Source: Sva-07 sp963698565 (lineage in GTDB: Bacteria; Actinomycetota; Acidimicrobiia; Acidimicrobiales; Ilumatobacteraceae). From it: a DNA stretch of 64,000 bases. Below the pieces are notes generated by a model. The model was not told the DNA's origin. It worked only from the letters and a program-made list of their open reading frames with translations, and did not search any database. Shown here piece after piece: positions 1-7,561 of this stretch (position 1 is its first letter; each line of letters opens with the position of its first letter). Location of the stretch: the NCBI GenBank assembly GCA_963698565.1, contig CAVORH010000039.1, forward strand, positions 124,001-188,000, given 5' to 3'. The position numbers were made by a program, and so were the translations under genes.

Positions 1-1
1 C

Positions 2-100
2 ACGCTGGCGGCGGCGTTCGACGAGGACACGCTGCGGTGGTGGCAGATGATCGGGATCCTCGGCGTGATCACCGGGATCTCGCTGATGGCGCTGGGCTGA
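2..100 (+). CDS. C-terminal end of an unidentified membrane protein (5' end outside window)
   Basis: The first 33 codons of the window read open to a TGA at 98-100. The tail has a short charged stretch (FDEDTLRWWQ) followed by about 17 uninterrupted hydrophobic residues (MIGILGVITGISLMALG), which looks like a last transmembrane helix ending directly at the C-terminus. The body of the protein lies upstream of the window, so no family can be named. Direct observation: open frame, hydrophobic end, stop. Inference: integral membrane protein. Confidence 0.55.
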   Translation, partial: TLAAAFDEDTLRWWQMIGILGVITGISLMALG

Positions 101-145
101 CCTCGCACGACCCGACCACGCCCACCCCGACCTCGCACACCCGAC

Positions 146-198
146 CTCTCACAGTGTCGCTGAGCTGGGACGTTCCGGCTCCGGGAACTCTGTGAGAG
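146..198 (+). terminator. Hairpin after the truncated membrane protein
   Basis: A 9-bp perfect inverted repeat (CTCTCACAG at 146-154, CTGTGAGAG at 190-198) frames a GC-rich 35-base loop. It lies between the stop at 100 and the start at 208, so it could terminate the upstream gene or lie in the leader of the downstream one. It has no U-tract. Confidence 0.35.
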
Positions 199-207
199 CC
201 CCTCGTC

Positions 208-429
208 ATGATGGGAACCATGAAGCCAGCGACCCGCACCCCGCTCCCGTCGGCCGAACAGCTCACGCTGCTCCCCTCGGCCGTCGCTCCGACCACCCCC
301 GCCCGGTTCCGCCTCAGCAGAGACACCCGCGAGCGCGGCCTGCGCCACGTCGCCGAGATCCGCCAGATGCTCGCCTCGCGTTCCGAGGGTGGCGTCGTCG
401 CACTGCCGCGACACGACCAGGCGGCCTGA
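208..429 (+). CDS. Small conserved-looking actinobacterial protein, function unknown
   Basis: This encodes 73 residues from ATG 208; in-frame ATGs at 211 and 220 are also possible and none has a clear ribosome site. The layout is a Thr/Pro/Leu-rich N-terminus, then a basic core RFRLSRDTRERGLRHVAEIR, then a short acidic/polar end. Small proteins with this 'RFRLD-TR--GL--VA--R' core recur in high-GC actinobacteria, from memory and not checked here, but have no known function. It lies just upstream of a toxin-antitoxin pair with its own putative promoter, so a shared role is not implied. No catalytic motif, signal peptide or membrane segment is visible. Confidence 0.55.
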   Translation: MMGTMKPATRTPLPSAEQLTLLPSAVAPTTPARFRLSRDTRERGLRHVAEIRQMLASRSEGGVVALPRHDQAA

Positions 430-454
430 GCATCTTGATGACTTGCACTGATGC

Positions 455-460
455 TAAGGT
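455..460 (+). promoter_or_regulatory. -10 element (TAAGGT) for leaderless antitoxin start
   Basis: TAAGGT ends 7 bases before the GTG at 468, placing the predicted transcription start at or next to the start codon. Confidence 0.45.
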
Positions 461-467
461 GCTCCCC

Positions 468-725
468 GTGCGAACGACGGTGCGTCTCGACGACGACCTC
501 TACCGCGAGGTCAAAGCACGCGCTGCACGCGAAGGGCGGACCGTCGCCAGCGTGCTCGAAGATGCCGTCCGTGTCGGCATGCGTCGGCCCACCGACGCTG
601 CGTCGGCGCCGTTCGTGCCGCCGACATTCGGCAGCGGCGGGTTGATGCCCGGGGTCGATCTGTCGGACAACTCGTCGTTGAGCGAACTCCTCGACGAGGC
701 AACGCCACTCGAACAGATGCGCTGA
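468..725 (+). CDS. vapB: Ribbon-helix-helix antitoxin, VapB-like
   Basis: This 85-residue protein is predicted to bind and neutralise the PIN toxin encoded 1 base downstream and to repress its own promoter, as VapB antitoxins do. Residues 1-40 form the ribbon-helix-helix: a beta strand (MRTTVRLDDDLYREV) followed by two helices (KARAAREGRT, VASVLEDAVRVGM). Residues 45-85 (FVPPTFGSGGLMPGVDLSDN) look like the extended toxin-binding tail. GTG 468 is preferred because a TANNNT element sits 7 bases upstream and the conserved fold begins there; ATG 438 is in frame and would add 10 residues. Family assignment rests on motif recognition only. Confidence 0.8.
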   Translation: MRTTVRLDDDLYREVKARAAREGRTVASVLEDAVRVGMRRPTDAASAPFVPPTFGSGGLMPGVDLSDNSSLSELLDEATPLEQMR

Positions 726-726
726 C

Positions 727-1158
727 GTGTTGTGCCTCGATGTCAACGTCCTCGTGTACGCCCATCGATCAGACCTGCCACAACACGCACGCTGCACGCT
801 GCTCCTGACCGACTGGGCCAACGGCCCCGAACCGGTCGGCGTGCCGGACCTGGTGCTCTCCGGTTTTCTCCGTCTCGTCAGCAACCGACGCGTGTTCGTC
901 CAGCCGACACCGCTCGCCGACGCGTGGCGGTTCGTCGATCGACTCTGCGAAGCTCCGGCCGTACTGACCCTGCAGGCGAGCGAACGCCACTGGTCTCACT
1001 TCCGACAGCTCGCACACGACATCGATGCAGTTGGACCTGATGTCGCCGATGCGTACCTGGCGGCCTACGCCCTCGACAACAATGCGACGTTCGTGAGCGC
1101 CGATCGCGGATTCGCCCGGTTCTCGCGACTGACGTGGCGTCACCCGCTCGACGGCTGA
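727..1158 (+). CDS. vapC: PIN-domain ribonuclease toxin, VapC-like
   Basis: This 143-residue single PIN domain is predicted to be an Mg2+-dependent endoribonuclease held in check by the upstream antitoxin. The visible acidic residues are D5 in LDVNVLVYA, D105 and D108 in GPDVADAYLAA, and D126 in SADRGF. The usual second acidic position of the family (the E of 'vvleEflR') reads VLSGFLRL here, so Gly46 may replace a catalytic glutamate. Its GTG start is 1 base after the antitoxin stop, which implies co-transcription and translational coupling. The length fits VapC toxins (about 130-145 residues). Target RNA cannot be deduced from the sequence. Confidence 0.82.
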   Translation: MLCLDVNVLVYAHRSDLPQHARCTLLLTDWANGPEPVGVPDLVLSGFLRLVSNRRVFVQPTPLADAWRFVDRLCEAPAVLTLQASERHWSHFRQLAHDIDAVGPDVADAYLAAYALDNNATFVSADRGFARFSRLTWRHPLDG

Positions 1159-1183
1159 CCGCCCACCCAGTCAGCCCACCCAG

Positions 1184-2167
1184 TCAGCCGGCCGAGGGCG
1201 ACAGGTCGGTGACCGCCTGCCAGTAGTCGAGGGCGGGGTCGAGCGGCAGGATCGCCAGCGAGCTCGTGGTCACCCCGTTGTCGAAGTAGGCCTGGATCTG
1301 CGCGCGGCACTCGGCCGGCGAGCCGTGCACCACCAGGTCGTCGACCACCGAGTCGGGAATCTCTGCCAGGGCCGCCTTCCGGTCACCCGCTGCCCACGCA
1401 TCCCACATCCCCTGCAACTGGTCACCACGGCCGAGCCACTGGTGGAACGCGGCGTACACCGGCACGTTCAGGTAGGCGGCAATGGCGAACTTCGCCGCGC
1501 CGCGCACGATCTCGGCGTTCTCGCTCGGACAGCAGAAGATCCGGGCCACGATCTCCCGATCGTCACCCCCGGCGGCGTCGCGGACCACCGGCACCACGGT
1601 CGAGACGTCCTCGGCCGACAGCCAGTTGATGATCGCCCCGTCGGCCTCGCGCCCGGCGAGCCGCAGCATGCCCTCGCGCAGTGCCGCCACCAGGATCGGC
1701 GGCGTCTGTTCCGGGCGCACACCGAGCTTGAACCCGTTGATCTCGAACGTGTCGTAGCTGTGCTTGATCTTCTCGCCACCCAGTGCGTCCTTGAGGAACC
1801 GCACGATGTCACGGACCTTCTTGTACGGCTCCTCGAACGGGACGCCGTTCCACCGCTCGACGATCACGTTGCTCGACGAACCGATCCCGATGGCGAATCG
1901 CCCCGGTGCCGCATCGGCCATCGACGCGACGCTCTGCGCCATGCAGGCGGGCGCCCGCGTGTAGGCCGGCACGATCGCCGTGCCGAGACGCAGCCGCGGC
2001 TCCCACGCGGCGGCGAGCGCGAGCGGCGTGAAGGCGTCGGCGCCGTCGGATTCGGCCGACCAGATGTCGGTGTAGCCCATGTCGGCGAGCGCCGAGAGTT
2101 TCTCGCGGTGGCTGTGCAACGGGCCGGGGAGCGGAACGGTCATGCCGGGTCGTGTCGGGAGCGCCAT
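1184..2167 (-). CDS. LLM-class F420-dependent oxidoreductase
   Basis: This encodes 327 residues of the bacterial-luciferase TIM-barrel family, predicted to use coenzyme F420 (made with the help of CofC encoded at 30616) in a hydride transfer on an unknown substrate. Visible family hallmarks are the early strand-helix (LADMGYTDIWSAESDGADAF), LRLGTAIVPAYTRAP, the glycine-rich GRFAIGIGSSS, VPFEEPYKKVRD, and the PPILVAALREGMLRLAGREADGAI segment. The ATG at 2167 has a TANNNT element 6 bases upstream on the minus strand and no ribosome site, so translation is probably leaderless. Flavin rather than F420 use remains possible. Confidence 0.85.
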   Translation of the reverse strand: MALPTRPGMTVPLPGPLHSHREKLSALADMGYTDIWSAESDGADAFTPLALAAAWEPRLRLGTAIVPAYTRAPACMAQSVASMADAAPGRFAIGIGSSSNVIVERWNGVPFEEPYKKVRDIVRFLKDALGGEKIKHSYDTFEINGFKLGVRPEQTPPILVAALREGMLRLAGREADGAIINWLSAEDVSTVVPVVRDAAGGDDREIVARIFCCPSENAEIVRGAAKFAIAAYLNVPVYAAFHQWLGRGDQLQGMWDAWAAGDRKAALAEIPDSVVDDLVVHGSPAECRAQIQAYFDNGVTTSSLAILPLDPALDYWQAVTDLSPSAG

Positions 2168-2173
2168 GCGCCG

Positions 2174-2179
2174 ACACTA
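2174..2179 (-). promoter_or_regulatory. -10 element (TAGTGT) for leaderless LLM oxidoreductase
   Basis: On the minus strand TAGTGT ends 6 bases before the ATG at 2167. Confidence 0.45.
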
Positions 2180-2234
2180 CGCACGGCACCACCGCCGGAC
2201 GGAACCCGGTCGATCACCCCCGCAGCGGCAACGA

Positions 2235-3491
2235 CTACTCGGTGAGCTGGTCCGCCGAACACGACGGCGGTGCGCTGATCGGGTTGCACCGCGCGATCAC
2301 CCCGTCGCCGAAGGCGACGACATACGGGCTGTCGAAGTAGGCACTGGGCTCGTAGTAGTCGGTGCTCAGGTAGTGGGCGCCCGACGCGAAGGCCAGGTCA
2401 CGATCGGTGGTGTCGTTCACCCGGGCGTCGGCGGTCGGCGAGTCGGTTCGGGTCCGGACCAGATAGCCGGCTCGGACAGCGTCGCCGATGCCGTCGGACG
2501 CCGGGTCGTCGAACCGCACGAAGGCGGCGTCGGGATCGCCCGGCTCGGCGCTGGTGAACATCGGCCGGCCCTGGAGACTCGGGCGGCCGTCGGCGTAGAG
2601 CGCCCGGATGTCACCGGTGTTGTTGAGCGCCACCAGCACCTTGCCTCGGCTGTCGTCGATCGACGGCCAGCCGCGCTCGAGCACGGCCGACTCGAGGGTC
2701 GGCGCGTCACCCCGCACGTCGTCGGGCGTGATCAGGCCGTCGTCGGAGAACACCGAGGTGATCTCGGCATCGAGCGCGTCGAGCAGCTCCGGGGTGGTGG
2801 GAAGCGGGATCGTCCACGGCAGGTCGATGGCGAGTTCGATCCCCTCGGCCGCCGCGGCGTCGGGTACCGACTGCGTCTTGATCTCGATCATCACCATGAT
2901 CGGCAGGTGGTCGGGGTTGGCGCTCGACCAGGCCTCGATCTCCCCGAGGCACGCAACGAGGGTGAGGCACGTCGTCTCGTAGTCGTAGTCCTGGGTGTGC
3001 AGCACCTTGTAGCCCGGCAGTTGCAGCTCGGGCTCGGGAGCGAGCGGATCGAGGCCGATCACCGCGTTGGCGGCCCGGTTCGCGTACAACCCGCCGTCAG
3101 GGTCGGCGAACACGTCGAGTTCGAACTGGCGGATCCCGAACTGCTCCAGCTGCTCGGTGAGCGGACGATGGGAGTACTCGATGCTCTCGGCGAGTTCGGG
3201 CGACACCGCCGTGATCGCGTCGAACGCGGCCTCCTGCGGTTTGAGGTGGAAGCTGTTGTGCGACCCGATCACCTGCACCTGGTTGATCGCGAGCGGCTCC
3301 GTCGGTTCGCTGGTCGTCGGTTCGCTGTTCGTGGGTGCGTCCGTCGTGGGTGCCGCCGTCGACGGGGCGACGCTGGACGCAACCGTGGGCTCGGTTGGCC
3401 GACTCGTGTCGATCGACTCGTCGTCGCCCGAACTGCTGCAGGAGGCGACCGCGAGGGCAACCGTGATCATCAGGACGACCGTGCGACGCAT
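2235..3491 (-). CDS. Lipoprotein with Ca2+-dependent PI-specific phospholipase C-like domain
   Basis: This 418-residue exported lipoprotein has a basic start (MRRTVV), a hydrophobic segment and a lipobox VASC with Cys18. Residues 19-68 are a Ser/Thr/Pro/Glu-rich spacer containing near-repeats of the type TTDAPTNSEPTTSEPTE. The catalytic region starts near residue 70: VQVIGSHNSFH (His78, general base/acid pair with His165 in KVLHTQDYD), RQFELDVFAD (metal/inositol-site acidic residues) and PIMVMIEIKT, matching the bacterial PI-PLC-C1 pattern. It should cleave a glycerophospholipid-type phosphodiester outside the membrane; the substrate is unknown. Its start lies 17 bases after the thioesterase stop, so the two are probably co-transcribed. 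Confidence 0.8.
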   Translation of the reverse strand: MRRTVVLMITVALAVASCSSSGDDESIDTSRPTEPTVASSVAPSTAAPTTDAPTNSEPTTSEPTEPLAINQVQVIGSHNSFHLKPQEAAFDAITAVSPELAESIEYSHRPLTEQLEQFGIRQFELDVFADPDGGLYANRAANAVIGLDPLAPEPELQLPGYKVLHTQDYDYETTCLTLVACLGEIEAWSSANPDHLPIMVMIEIKTQSVPDAAAAEGIELAIDLPWTIPLPTTPELLDALDAEITSVFSDDGLITPDDVRGDAPTLESAVLERGWPSIDDSRGKVLVALNNTGDIRALYADGRPSLQGRPMFTSAEPGDPDAAFVRFDDPASDGIGDAVRAGYLVRTRTDSPTADARVNDTTDRDLAFASGAHYLSTDYYEPSAYFDSPYVVAFGDGVIARCNPISAPPSCSADQLTE

Positions 3492-3508
3492 CCCCGGATC
3501 CTGACAGA

Positions 3509-4315
3509 TCAGCCCTTCCAGTAGCGCACGATCACCGACTGGCTCGCCGTGGCGAGCAGCGTGCCGTCCTGGGCGAACATGTGGACGAGGCCGTGCCCGA
3601 AGCCCCGCTCGACGGCGTGGACACGGATGTCCATCAGCACCCATTCGGTCGGCACCATGCGGCACACCCGCAGCGTGTTGTCGAGACTGTTGCCGCCGGC
3701 GCGGGCGCCGAGCGACTGACCGATCCCCATCGGGACGAAGTCGCCGAGAATCGCCAGCGTCGTGGCGTCGACGCCGGTGATCACATCGGGCAGCCGGGCC
3801 CACAGCAGCGTCTGGCCGTCGCCGGGCTCGCTGCCGTCGAGCACCTCGAACGAACGCGCCTTGACCATGCGCTCGTCGAGGCGGTCGTTGATCGACGCGG
3901 ACATCTCCGAGTAGCGCGGCCGCTCGGGGCACTCCTCGGGCGGCGGGACGTCGGCGGGCATCTGCTCCCACTGACCCGATGCCTCGAGGTCGCGTTCGCC
4001 GAGCGCCGCATTGACGGTCAGGATCTCGCGGTCGGCGACGTGGCAGACCGCACGGGCCTGGGTGATCTGGTGGCCGTCGACCGCGACGTGCACGTCGATG
4101 TCGAGCACCTCGCCCGGTTTCGCGTACGACAGGTACTGAGCGGTCGCCCAGACGCACTGGCGACCGGACGTGCCCTCCAGCGCCGAGATCGCGGCCCCGA
4201 GGCCGGATCCACCGAACAGGAAGTTCCCCGTGGTCGAGATGCCCTCGGTGACCGGCAGCTTCCAGCGGAACGGGTTGTGGGTCGGCTCGAGTCCGAGAAA
4301 CGTGCGTGAGTCCAT
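3509..4315 (-). CDS. Acyl-CoA thioesterase family protein (double hot-dog, TesB-like)
   Basis: This encodes 268 residues predicted to hydrolyse acyl-CoA thioesters. The N-terminal half carries FLFGGSGLGAAISALEGTSG and WATAQYLSYAKPGEVLDIDV, typical of the first hot-dog fold. The C-terminal half has LGDFVPMGIGQSLG, a SLDNTLRVCR segment (the 'SLDHt' strand of TesB enzymes) and WVLMDIRVHAVERGFGHGLVHMFAQDGTLLATASQ-type ends. The start was chosen at ATG 4315, where homology-like sequence begins. It faces the amidase gene across 39 bases and precedes the PI-PLC lipoprotein in the same direction. Lipid turnover is a plausible theme for the pair, but this is inference. Confidence 0.82.
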   Translation of the reverse strand: MDSRTFLGLEPTHNPFRWKLPVTEGISTTGNFLFGGSGLGAAISALEGTSGRQCVWATAQYLSYAKPGEVLDIDVHVAVDGHQITQARAVCHVADREILTVNAALGERDLEASGQWEQMPADVPPPEECPERPRYSEMSASINDRLDERMVKARSFEVLDGSEPGDGQTLLWARLPDVITGVDATTLAILGDFVPMGIGQSLGARAGGNSLDNTLRVCRMVPTEWVLMDIRVHAVERGFGHGLVHMFAQDGTLLATASQSVIVRYWKG

Positions 4316-4340
4316 GGCGACGCCGATCGTAGGCGGGTCG

Positions 4341-4346
4341 TACAGT
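4341..4346 (+). promoter_or_regulatory. -10 element (TACAGT) for amidase
   Basis: TACAGT ends 8 bases before the ATG at 4355, within the 39-base divergent gap. Confidence 0.4.
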
Positions 4347-4354
4347 CCAGCCCC

Positions 4355-5752
4355 ATGAGTTCTGACACGTGGTCGGGTGACGCGGTGGGTCTGGTCGAGG
4401 CGTTCCGGGCGGGCGAACGTTCGCCGAGCGAGGAACTGGAGGCGGCGTTCGCCGCGGTCGACGCCAGCGACCTCAACGCCGTGTGTTTCGAGGACCGAGA
4501 CGCAGCGCGTGCGGCGGCCGCGGCGGCCGACGTGTCGCTGCCGTTCGGCGGCGTGCCGGTCGGCGTGAAGGAACTCACCCCGGTTGCCGGGTGGCCCGAC
4601 ACCGAAGCCTCGGTCCCGCTGCGCGACGGGATCGCCTCGCACACCGCGACGATGGTGCAGCGACTCGTCGACCGCGGCGGCGCGGTACTGGCCGGGCAGA
4701 CCACCGCCAGCGAGTTCGGCGGCGTCAACCTCACGCGCACCAAGCTCCACGGCGCCACCCACAACCCGTGGCAGCACGGCAGGACGCCGGGTGGGTCGTC
4801 GGGCGGCTCGGCGTCGGTGGTGGCCGGCGGGATCTACCCGATCGCCACCGGCGGCGACGGCGGCGGGTCGATCCGCATCCCCGCCGGCTTCACCGGGCTC
4901 GTCGGCCTGAAGGGCACGTTCGGCCGGATCCCCCGAGGGCCGCACGCCGAGTACGGCAACCTCACCGTCTCGACCGGGTGCATGGCCCGTTCCGTGCGCG
5001 ACACCGCCCGCTGGTTCGACGTCACCAACGGACACGACCCCCGCGACCCGCTGAGCCTGCCGCGAGTCGAGGGGTGGGAGGCCGATCTCGGATCCCACCT
5101 CGGCGACCTCCGTGGCGCACGTGTCGCCGTCGTCGACGACTGGGGCGGCGCCGTCGTGTCGCCGGTCATGTGGGAGCTGCTGGAGGAGGCTGCTGCCGCA
5201 CTGATCGACGACTGCGGGCTGCGACGGGTGGAGGACGTCGACACGCACGTGCCGAAGATGGGCGGCGCCTGGTCGATCTCGGGGATGATCTCGATCGCGG
5301 CGCAGCTCGGCGACAAGTGGCCGGCGTGCGCCGACGACCTCACGCCGGAGATGCGCTACGGCCTCGCGACGACCGCCGGGAAGTACGACGCCACGGCCCG
5401 AGCCCGCATCGAGCGGCGACGCACCGAGGTCAACGAGGCGATGGCTCGCATCTTCGACCCGTCCGACGGCGTCGACTTCGTGATCACCGCCACCAACCCC
5501 GACGTGGCATTCGACGCCGAGGGTCCGCTCGCCTCGGTGTTCGGCGGCATCGAGGCCGGCGCAGCGAACAACGGCCGCCTCACGTTCCCGGCCAACCTGC
5601 ACGGCAACCCGGCGATCTCGGTCCCGGCCGGATTCCTCGACGGGCTGCCGATCGGCCTGCAGATCGTCGGGCGCCACTTCAGCGAACCGCTGCTGCTCGA
5701 CCTGGCGCTGACGATGGAGCGCAACCGCCCCTGGCCCCTCACCGCCCCCTGA
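4355..5752 (+). CDS. Amidase (amidase-signature family)
   Basis: This 465-residue cytoplasmic enzyme is predicted to hydrolyse a carboxamide. The Ser-cisSer-Lys triad is visible: Lys72 in VGVKEL, the cis-Ser in GGSSGGSAS (residues 146-154) and the nucleophile Ser172 in GGSIRIPAGFTG. PRGPHAEYGNLTVSTGCMARSV follows as the usual conserved strand, and NLHGNPAISVPAGF with GLPIGLQIVG forms the C-terminal family block. The length fits the family (450-500). There are no GatB/GatC neighbours, so it is a stand-alone amidase rather than GatA. Transcription is divergent from the thioesterase and probably leaderless. Substrate unknown. Confidence 0.88.
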   Translation: MSSDTWSGDAVGLVEAFRAGERSPSEELEAAFAAVDASDLNAVCFEDRDAARAAAAAADVSLPFGGVPVGVKELTPVAGWPDTEASVPLRDGIASHTATMVQRLVDRGGAVLAGQTTASEFGGVNLTRTKLHGATHNPWQHGRTPGGSSGGSASVVAGGIYPIATGGDGGGSIRIPAGFTGLVGLKGTFGRIPRGPHAEYGNLTVSTGCMARSVRDTARWFDVTNGHDPRDPLSLPRVEGWEADLGSHLGDLRGARVAVVDDWGGAVVSPVMWELLEEAAAALIDDCGLRRVEDVDTHVPKMGGAWSISGMISIAAQLGDKWPACADDLTPEMRYGLATTAGKYDATARARIERRRTEVNEAMARIFDPSDGVDFVITATNPDVAFDAEGPLASVFGGIEAGAANNGRLTFPANLHGNPAISVPAGFLDGLPIGLQIVGRHFSEPLLLDLALTMERNRPWPLTAP

Positions 5753-5763
5753 GCACCCGCCCG

Positions 5764-5806
5764 GCGATGAGTTTCCGCGCGACCTGCCGGCGCGAAGACT
5801 CATCGC
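5764..5806. repeat. Intergenic hairpin, GCGATGAG family copy 1
   Basis: The arms GCGATGAGT (5764-5772) and ACTCATCGC (5798-5806) enclose a second, bulged stem rich in CGCG. It follows the amidase stop and precedes the acyl-CoA synthetase. It shares its GCGATGAG...CTCATCGC arms with hairpins at 7432, 7505 and 15671, and probably acts as a transcription terminator. Confidence 0.55.
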
Positions 5807-5854
5807 ATCGCGAGGTCACACCGGTCCGGGTGCCAGGGCGCGGGGGCGGGGGAA

Positions 5855-5860
5855 TAGGTT
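5855..5860 (+). promoter_or_regulatory. -10 element (TAGGTT) for acyl-CoA synthetase
   Basis: TAGGTT ends 7 bases before the ATG at 5868. Confidence 0.45.
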
Positions 5861-5867
5861 GCGCACC

Positions 5868-7415
5868 ATGAAGGTGGCACTGACCGTCAACGACTTCCTG
5901 CGCCGAGCCGAACTCGTCTACCCCGACCGGGTGGCGATCGTCGACGAACCCGACCAGCCGGCCGAGTCGTGGGGCACCATCACGTACGCCGAGATGGCCG
6001 AACGTGCCCGGGCGATGGCTGCCGGGCTCGACGCGCTCGGGATCGGGGTCGGTGAGCGGGTGGCGATGGTCAGCCACAACTCGGCTCGCCTCCTGACCGC
6101 CCTGTTCGGCGTGTCGGGGTCGGGACGCGTGCTGGTGCCGATCAACTTCCGCCTCGTCGCCGAGGAGGTCAAGTACATCGTCGCCCACTCCGGTGCCCGG
6201 GTGCTGCTGATCGATCCCGAGCTGGCCGACGCGATGGCCGACGTCGAGTGCGAACACAAGTGGACCATCGGCGCCGAGGCCGATGCAGCGTTGATGGCGT
6301 TCGGTGTCGAGCCGAAGCCGTGGGAGGCCGACGAGGACGCCACCGCCACGATCAACTACACGTCCGGCACCACCGCTCGCCCGAAGGGCGTGCAGCTCAC
6401 CCACCGCAACCTGTGGCTGAACGCGTCGGTGTTCGGCTGGCACATGGGCGTGAGCGATCGCGACGTCTACCTGCACACCCTCCCCCAGTTCCACTGCAAC
6501 GGCTGGGGGATGCTCTACGCCGTCACCGGGATGGGTGCGAAGCACGTGATCATCCGCAAGATCGACGGTGCCGAGATCCTCCGTCGTGTGGAAGCGCACG
6601 GCGTCACGCTGATGTGCGGCGCACCGGCCGTGCTCAACATGGTGCTCGACGCCGCCGCCACGTGGGAGGCCGACACCGGACGCCCGATCCCCGGCCGCGG
6701 GCAGGTGCGCATCGTCGTCGCGGGTGCTCCCCCGCCGACGCGCACGATCGAGCGGACCGAGACCGAACTCGGCTGGGAGTTCGTGCAGATCTACGGGCTC
6801 ACGGAGACCACTCCGGTGATCACGATGAACCGGTCCCGCTCGGAGTTCGACGACCTCGATCCGGCCGAGCGGGCGGTGAGGCTCAGCCGCGCCGGGGCCC
6901 CCGTGGTGGGCTGCACGATGGCGGTCAGCAACGACGGCGAGATCATGGCCCGCGGCAACATGGTGATGGCCGGCTACTGGGAACAACCCGACCAGACCGA
7001 CGCCGCGATCCACGACGGGTTCTTCCACACCGGCGACGGTGGGTTCATCGACGACGACAACTACGTCACGATCTCCGACCGCAAGAAGGACGTGATCATC
7101 ACCGGCGGTGAGAACGTGTCGTCGATCGAGGTCGAGGACGCGATCTTCCAGCATCCCGAGGTGACCGAGGTGGCGGTGATCGGGATCCCCGACGACAAGT
7201 GGGGCGAGCTGGTGACGGCGCTCGTGGTGACGTCTCCGGGGAGTGCGCTGACCGAGGCCGACCTGATCGCCTTCACCAAGACCAAGCTCGCTGGCTACAA
7301 GTGTCCCAAACGCGTCGAGTTCCGCGACGAGTTGGCCCGCACGGCCACCGGCAAACTCCAGAAGTTCAAGCTCCGCGAACCCTTCTGGACCGACGCGACC
7401 CGCCAGGTCAACTGA
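5868..7415 (+). CDS. Acyl-CoA synthetase (ANL superfamily, fatty-acid/CoA ligase)
   Basis: This 515-residue enzyme is predicted to adenylate a carboxylic acid with ATP and transfer it to CoA. Motifs in order are the P-loop TINYTSGTTARPKGVQLTHRN region near residue 160 (here quoted in part), the HTLPQFHCNGWGM segment, the adenine-binding YGLTETTPVI near 305, the HTGDGGFIDDDNYVTISDRKKD hinge, the GGENVSSIEVE segment, and the C-terminal catalytic lysine motif TGKLQKFKLR. TTG 5859 is in frame, but ATG 5868 fits the TANNNT spacing and the start of the conserved domain. Medium/long-chain acyl-CoA ligases look like this; the exact acid is unknown. Confidence 0.88.
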   Translation: MKVALTVNDFLRRAELVYPDRVAIVDEPDQPAESWGTITYAEMAERARAMAAGLDALGIGVGERVAMVSHNSARLLTALFGVSGSGRVLVPINFRLVAEEVKYIVAHSGARVLLIDPELADAMADVECEHKWTIGAEADAALMAFGVEPKPWEADEDATATINYTSGTTARPKGVQLTHRNLWLNASVFGWHMGVSDRDVYLHTLPQFHCNGWGMLYAVTGMGAKHVIIRKIDGAEILRRVEAHGVTLMCGAPAVLNMVLDAAATWEADTGRPIPGRGQVRIVVAGAPPPTRTIERTETELGWEFVQIYGLTETTPVITMNRSRSEFDDLDPAERAVRLSRAGAPVVGCTMAVSNDGEIMARGNMVMAGYWEQPDQTDAAIHDGFFHTGDGGFIDDDNYVTISDRKKDVIITGGENVSSIEVEDAIFQHPEVTEVAVIGIPDDKWGELVTALVVTSPGSALTEADLIAFTKTKLAGYKCPKRVEFRDELARTATGKLQKFKLREPFWTDATRQVN

Positions 7416-7431
7416 CGCCACCCCGCCAAGA

Positions 7432-7473
7432 GCGATGAGCGAAACCTCCCCATACGGGGTGTTCGCTCATCGC
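7432..7473. repeat. Intergenic hairpin, GCGATGAG family copy 2
   Basis: The perfect 12-bp arms GCGATGAGCGAA (7432-7443) and TTCGCTCATCGC (7462-7473) have an inner CCCC/GGGG stem with an ATAC loop. Its right half is identical over 23 bases to the next hairpin 72 bases on. It lies between convergent genes and is probably a bidirectional terminator. Confidence 0.6.
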
Positions 7474-7504
7474 ACGGCTCCACATCGCCGGTCCGACACC
7501 GATC

Positions 7505-7544
7505 CGATGAGCCACACCTCTGCATACGGGGTGTTCGCTCATCG
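7505..7544. repeat. Intergenic hairpin, GCGATGAG family copy 3
   Basis: The arms CGATGAGC (7505-7512) and GCTCATCG (7537-7544) flank a loop containing CATACGGGGTG. The right half repeats copy 2 exactly, while the left half has drifted. It lies just downstream of the PLP lyase stop codon. Confidence 0.55.
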
Positions 7545-7561
7545 CTGGTGTGTGGGTCGGG

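Noticed and set aside
1161..1185. Short direct repeat CCCACCCAGTCAG after the toxin gene, considered as an attachment site
   Set aside because: Only 13 bases, tandem, with no integrase or element boundary nearby.
4483..5871. Second-frame open reading frame over the amidase gene
   Set aside because: Arg/Ala-rich shadow. The amidase frame carries all signature motifs.
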